Source: Baylisascaris procyonis
Lineage: Eukaryota > Nematoda > Chromadorea > Rhabditida > Ascarididae
Reading direction: 5' to 3'
Assembly (NCBI GenBank): GCA_037389465.1
Contig: JAZARR010000110.1
Span: 655,501-719,500, forward strand
Length of the DNA: 64,000 nucleotides
The first letter of the stretch is position 1. Each line of letters opens with the position of its first letter. Of the stretch, positions 61,201-64,000 are shown one piece after another. The notes below the pieces were generated by a model, which did not search any database, had not been told where the DNA came from, and saw nothing but the letters and a program-made list of their open reading frames with translations. A program made the position numbers and the translations under genes.

Positions 61201-63723
61201 AATGTTTTCTAAAACTTCCTAGTGGTGGAGAGAAGGAAACACAGTTATTGGAGCAAACGTACTACTTACTTCATTATTGAGAAACTAAATTTCAACATAT
61301 GAGTAAGTAATAATATTATTTGATTGTTTCATTCATCAACAATAAACTAAAAGCAATACGAAGATAAATTAGCTATCCCAATAGACATTTAAGCTATCAC
61401 TGTTATAGAGCTTCGTCTGGATCGAAAACTCTCTCCAGAAAATTCAACGATCCTCGTTGGATACCATATAAAATTCGATTGAAGAGGCGTTTATTTTTAT
61501 GAAGGATCGCTTTCGTGTTTCTTTTCTTGCTACAATTCTATTCTTCAATACTAAATTTTCTATGATTCTTTAATGAATTCTTGAAAATTTTTTTTGCGTT
61601 TTTGCATAATTGCATATATTATTAATCAATGTGTTCGATATTTAAAATTCAACAGTCAAAAAAAAAAAATTGCATGCAATCTACAACCTACGATGATTAT
61701 AATACCCCTCATCGCCACAAAGATATTTCTGCACTTATTTTTCTTCATGTTTTATCACTCTCACCTTCGTTGTATACCGATATCAATATGACGCCTTAAG
61801 CTTATCGAAGACAATATTTAAGAAAAACTAGTGCTATAAAAGTTCAAAATGTTATTAAAGAGATTTCCTAAAATCTGAAATTTTTTAATCCACTACATAG
61901 CTACGATCAGTTGGAATGTCTATGTTAAAGATATAAAAAAATGCACTAACGAGATCACAGTTAGCGATGAGCACTTCAACGACCACATTACAAAATTTAA
62001 TATCCATGATGGCTGCCATAGTCTCCTCTTTGGGTCGAAGCAAGGTGGGTCCAAAACAAACGCCTAGATTGCCCACCGTCATAAGGTTCTCACTTGAACG
62101 ATCCGCTACTCTGCAATCTCATTCTCTCAACAGCTTACACTGAACATTACTAATAATTACTGGTAATACCCGTAAAGTAATACAGGACTAATACCACCAA
62201 TACCGGTCAAATCTATTACCGGTAATTAAGGTCCAACTGGGAAGGAAATAAAGCACACCGTTAGGATATCGTACAGCGACTAAAAACAATGTCTTCCTTC
62301 AGTAGGCTTAATTTGATGTGAAGCATTCAGTGTGAAGCATTCTGTCTTCGCAATCCCATCACTGGCCACTTGCTTATCACCTCTTTAAAAAAACCAACAG
62401 AGGCATATGACATCCAATCCTCTCAAATTTCCTTTTGAAAAATTTTACTTTCTTAAAAAATTAAAATTTGCATCTTAAAAAAAATTTGCATTTAAAAATT
62501 TCAATAAAATTTAAGATCTCATTATAAAATTAAAAAAAATTCGCTTACTTTTTTAGATGTTCGATGATGATCTTTAACATATCAATATGAGTTTTAGGCA
62601 ATTGATGTACATAGTAATGAATATGCGATACGCGCATCGCACAATCCATTTTTGCAGCATTTATAAATTGACTATGCAAATCGAACGTCATCAACGGCTC
62701 TGGTAGATTCCTTTAAAATTTAGATTTAATGAATGCGATTAAATTCCAGCATTTTTTTTTTAAATTGAAATTTTAGTCTCAAACAATAGTTTTTTACCTT
62801 CTCCTCCCCCTCCCCCTCCCCCACTGCAGATCCCATTTCCCTCATGACCTAAAAACTGCATGAAATCAATGAGATGACTCTGTAGGGAAGGCAATATTCC
62901 GCAAAAATTCGGAACTTCAAGAGAAAGAATCGAATGGGGATATCAAATAGTAATGAAATAAGACCGAAGAGTGAAGTAGACAGGATATATATGGGGGAGG
63001 GGGGAAAGAACCTATCTTTGAGATGTCATCTCAAACAGATACAACATCAATTCCCCATTGATTTACCAATTCTTATGATCTAACATTAAAATTATATTCA
63101 ATCAATTTGGAATTAATCACTGTGAAAACCGTAAACAAAATCATCACAGCGATATTAATATTATTTCTACTAAATATACATCTTCTATTAGTAAGTTAGT
63201 AATCTTACGGTAATCACAACTTAAAATCGATGTGACGAATGGAAGAAAGGAGGGGGGGGGAAGGGAAAGCTTGCCTCACCTATAAACTTGAAAATTGATG
63301 TGTGATTGACATAAAAATTGGGAAGCAATTCTATTAGGCTTATTGAGCCTAGCAAGGTGAGGCCGGCATTTCGAGAGATGAATAAGCTTATAGAAAAGAA
63401 GAACTTGGAGACAACTTTTGAGAATCGATGCATATGCAAGAAGAGTGAAGGGAAAATAGCTTTTGAGGAAACATCTCTAACGAGGAAATATGATGAAAGA
63501 TATTACTGTAATTAAAAGGGAATACGGTAAATTAAGGATGAAAAGAGGTACCTGAGAAACGTTTTGATAGCGCTAGAAATTGTTTTTGTTTCCCATTCAG
63601 CATCATCTGTAAAATTGAGTTTCTCGTTGGATGAACGCCGTTTATCGAGACCGATTTGCATCAACCTTTGAACCTTAGAAGTTACACCACAATTCCTATA
63701 GAGACCTTGTTCTCGAAGACCAC
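52263..63723 (-). CDS. GRAF-family RhoGAP with C-terminal SH3 domain (N-terminal BAR-PH exons outside window)
   Basis: Eleven - strand exons join in phase to the last 483 residues: 63723-63552, 62710-62549, 62110-61951, 61016-60859, 60229-60105, 59192-59003, 58689-58523, 56071-55973, 54776-54731, 52835-52753 and 52354-52263. RhoGAP (residues 1-164 of this part) has EQGLYRNCG with the arginine finger, [32 protein letters not shown] and [20 protein letters not shown] plus [12 protein letters not shown], almost as in human ARHGAP26. A Ser/Thr/Pro-rich linker ([20 protein letters not shown]) and a hydrophobic stretch precede the SH3 ([36 protein letters not shown]). GRAFs stimulate GTP hydrolysis by RhoA/Cdc42 at curved membranes; C. 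elegans T04C9.1 is the likely counterpart. OPHN1 is excluded by the SH3. The 46-nt exon is the least certain. Confidence 0.93.
52859..52910. repeat. Tandem 22-bp palindromic repeat beside the SH3 exon
   Basis: TGTGTTATAAATAACACACG plus AT is repeated at 52859-52880 and 52881-52902, with a partial third copy to 52910. Each unit is itself a palindrome, TGTGTTAT-AA-ATAACACA. It ends 24 nt upstream (- strand) of the acceptor of the GRAF exon 52835-52753, overlapping the likely branch region. Confidence 0.9.
55485..55603. repeat. 36-bp minisatellite in a GRAF intron
   Basis: Three units of 36 bp (55485-55520, 55521-55556, 55557-55592) and a partial fourth start with TGGTCATTTAATTGGTCATT and end with ATGCAAGGGA. 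Each unit contains an internal repeat of TGGTCATTTAAT/TGGTCATTT. Differences are confined to a few bases before ATGCAAGGG. Confidence 0.9.
62801..62823 (-). repeat. G-rich tract, possible G-quadruplex, in a GRAF intron
   Basis: On the + strand CTCCTCCCCCTCCCCCTCCC continues with CCACTGCAG, so the transcribed-sense (- strand) RNA would read three G5 runs separated by single A, plus GGAGGAG. It lies about 90 nt upstream of the acceptor-side end of the exon at 62710. Quadruplex formation is inferred from base composition only. Confidence 0.5.
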
Positions 63724-64000
63724 CTGAAAATACCACTTCATTTCCTGAAAAAAATACAATTCATATGCAAAAATAATACCGATTAGGCTATTCATTTGGA
63801 ATGAATGATGAGGAGATAGAGATCCATTTGCAGCTCGCTCTTTCTCTATCGAAAAATAATTAATACAGGAGATATTTTGGTTTAATTATCCAAGTTTGAG
63901 GTCTTTGCTGTAACCATTACTCAAAAAGCCGGAACATTAGCATGAATATCGCTGATTCGACGCGTTTCGAGGGCAGCGATATGGTCCGTTCAGAGCTATT
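63724..64000. other. GRAF intron running off the window
   Basis: Upstream of the exon starting at 63723 no further RhoGAP, PH or BAR exon is recognisable. A frame at the extreme right edge (- strand, SSERTISLPSKRVESAIF) is open but does not match the GRAF pre-RhoGAP segment. The rest of the gene must lie to the right. Confidence 0.5.

Overview
This is AT-rich, intron-rich eukaryotic DNA, best explained as a nematode nuclear genome. The splice acceptors are of the TTTTCAG/TTTTAG type, a probable spliced-leader acceptor lies 20 nt upstream of one start codon, and the products are closest in kind to nematode and other animal proteins. A clade III (filarial-type) nematode is my guess from composition and intron style; the sequence alone does not prove it. 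There is no sign of bacterial or viral DNA and no CRISPR array.

Six multi-exon genes can be read with every splice phase closing. From left to right they are: (1) the 3' half of a SIRT6-type sirtuin (sir-2.4-like), + strand, 74-2097, cut by the window edge; (2) unc-119, - strand, complete in five exons, 8097-4165; (3) a PHF12-type double-PHD-finger protein, - strand, complete in eleven exons, 25572-15504; (4) ALDH7A1/antiquitin (alh-9-like), + strand, ten exons, about 28804-36428; (5) an S9-family (prolyl-oligopeptidase-like) serine peptidase, + strand, fourteen exons, 38456-47940; (6) the RhoGAP-linker-SH3 part of a GRAF-family Rho GTPase-activating protein, - strand, 63723-52263, whose BAR and PH exons lie beyond the right edge.

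The sirtuin and unc-119 converge on a 2 kb spacer, unc-119 and PHF12 point the same way with about 7.3 kb between them, PHF12 and ALDH7A1 diverge from a 3.2 kb region that contains a CpG-dense patch, ALDH7A1 and the peptidase run in tandem about 1.9 kb apart, and the peptidase and GRAF converge on a 4.3 kb spacer whose left part is a degenerate TTTAATT array. The products act in unrelated places (chromatin deacylation, lipidated-cargo trafficking, Sin3-type repression, lysine catabolism, peptide hydrolysis, Rho/membrane signalling), so this looks like ordinary gene neighbours and not a dedicated system or an operon.

The more unusual signals are structural. They include a 33-nt tandem duplication that doubles a splice acceptor in frame in ALDH7A1, a sirtuin stop codon embedded in a perfect splice donor, a 46-nt micro-exon in a hydrophobic GRAF linker, an 18-bp inverted repeat before the peptidase gene, a tRNA-Ala-derived element inside a peptidase intron, palindromic and 36-nt minisatellites in GRAF introns, and nine oligo-G/C tracts of 9 to 17 bases in otherwise AT-rich non-coding DNA.
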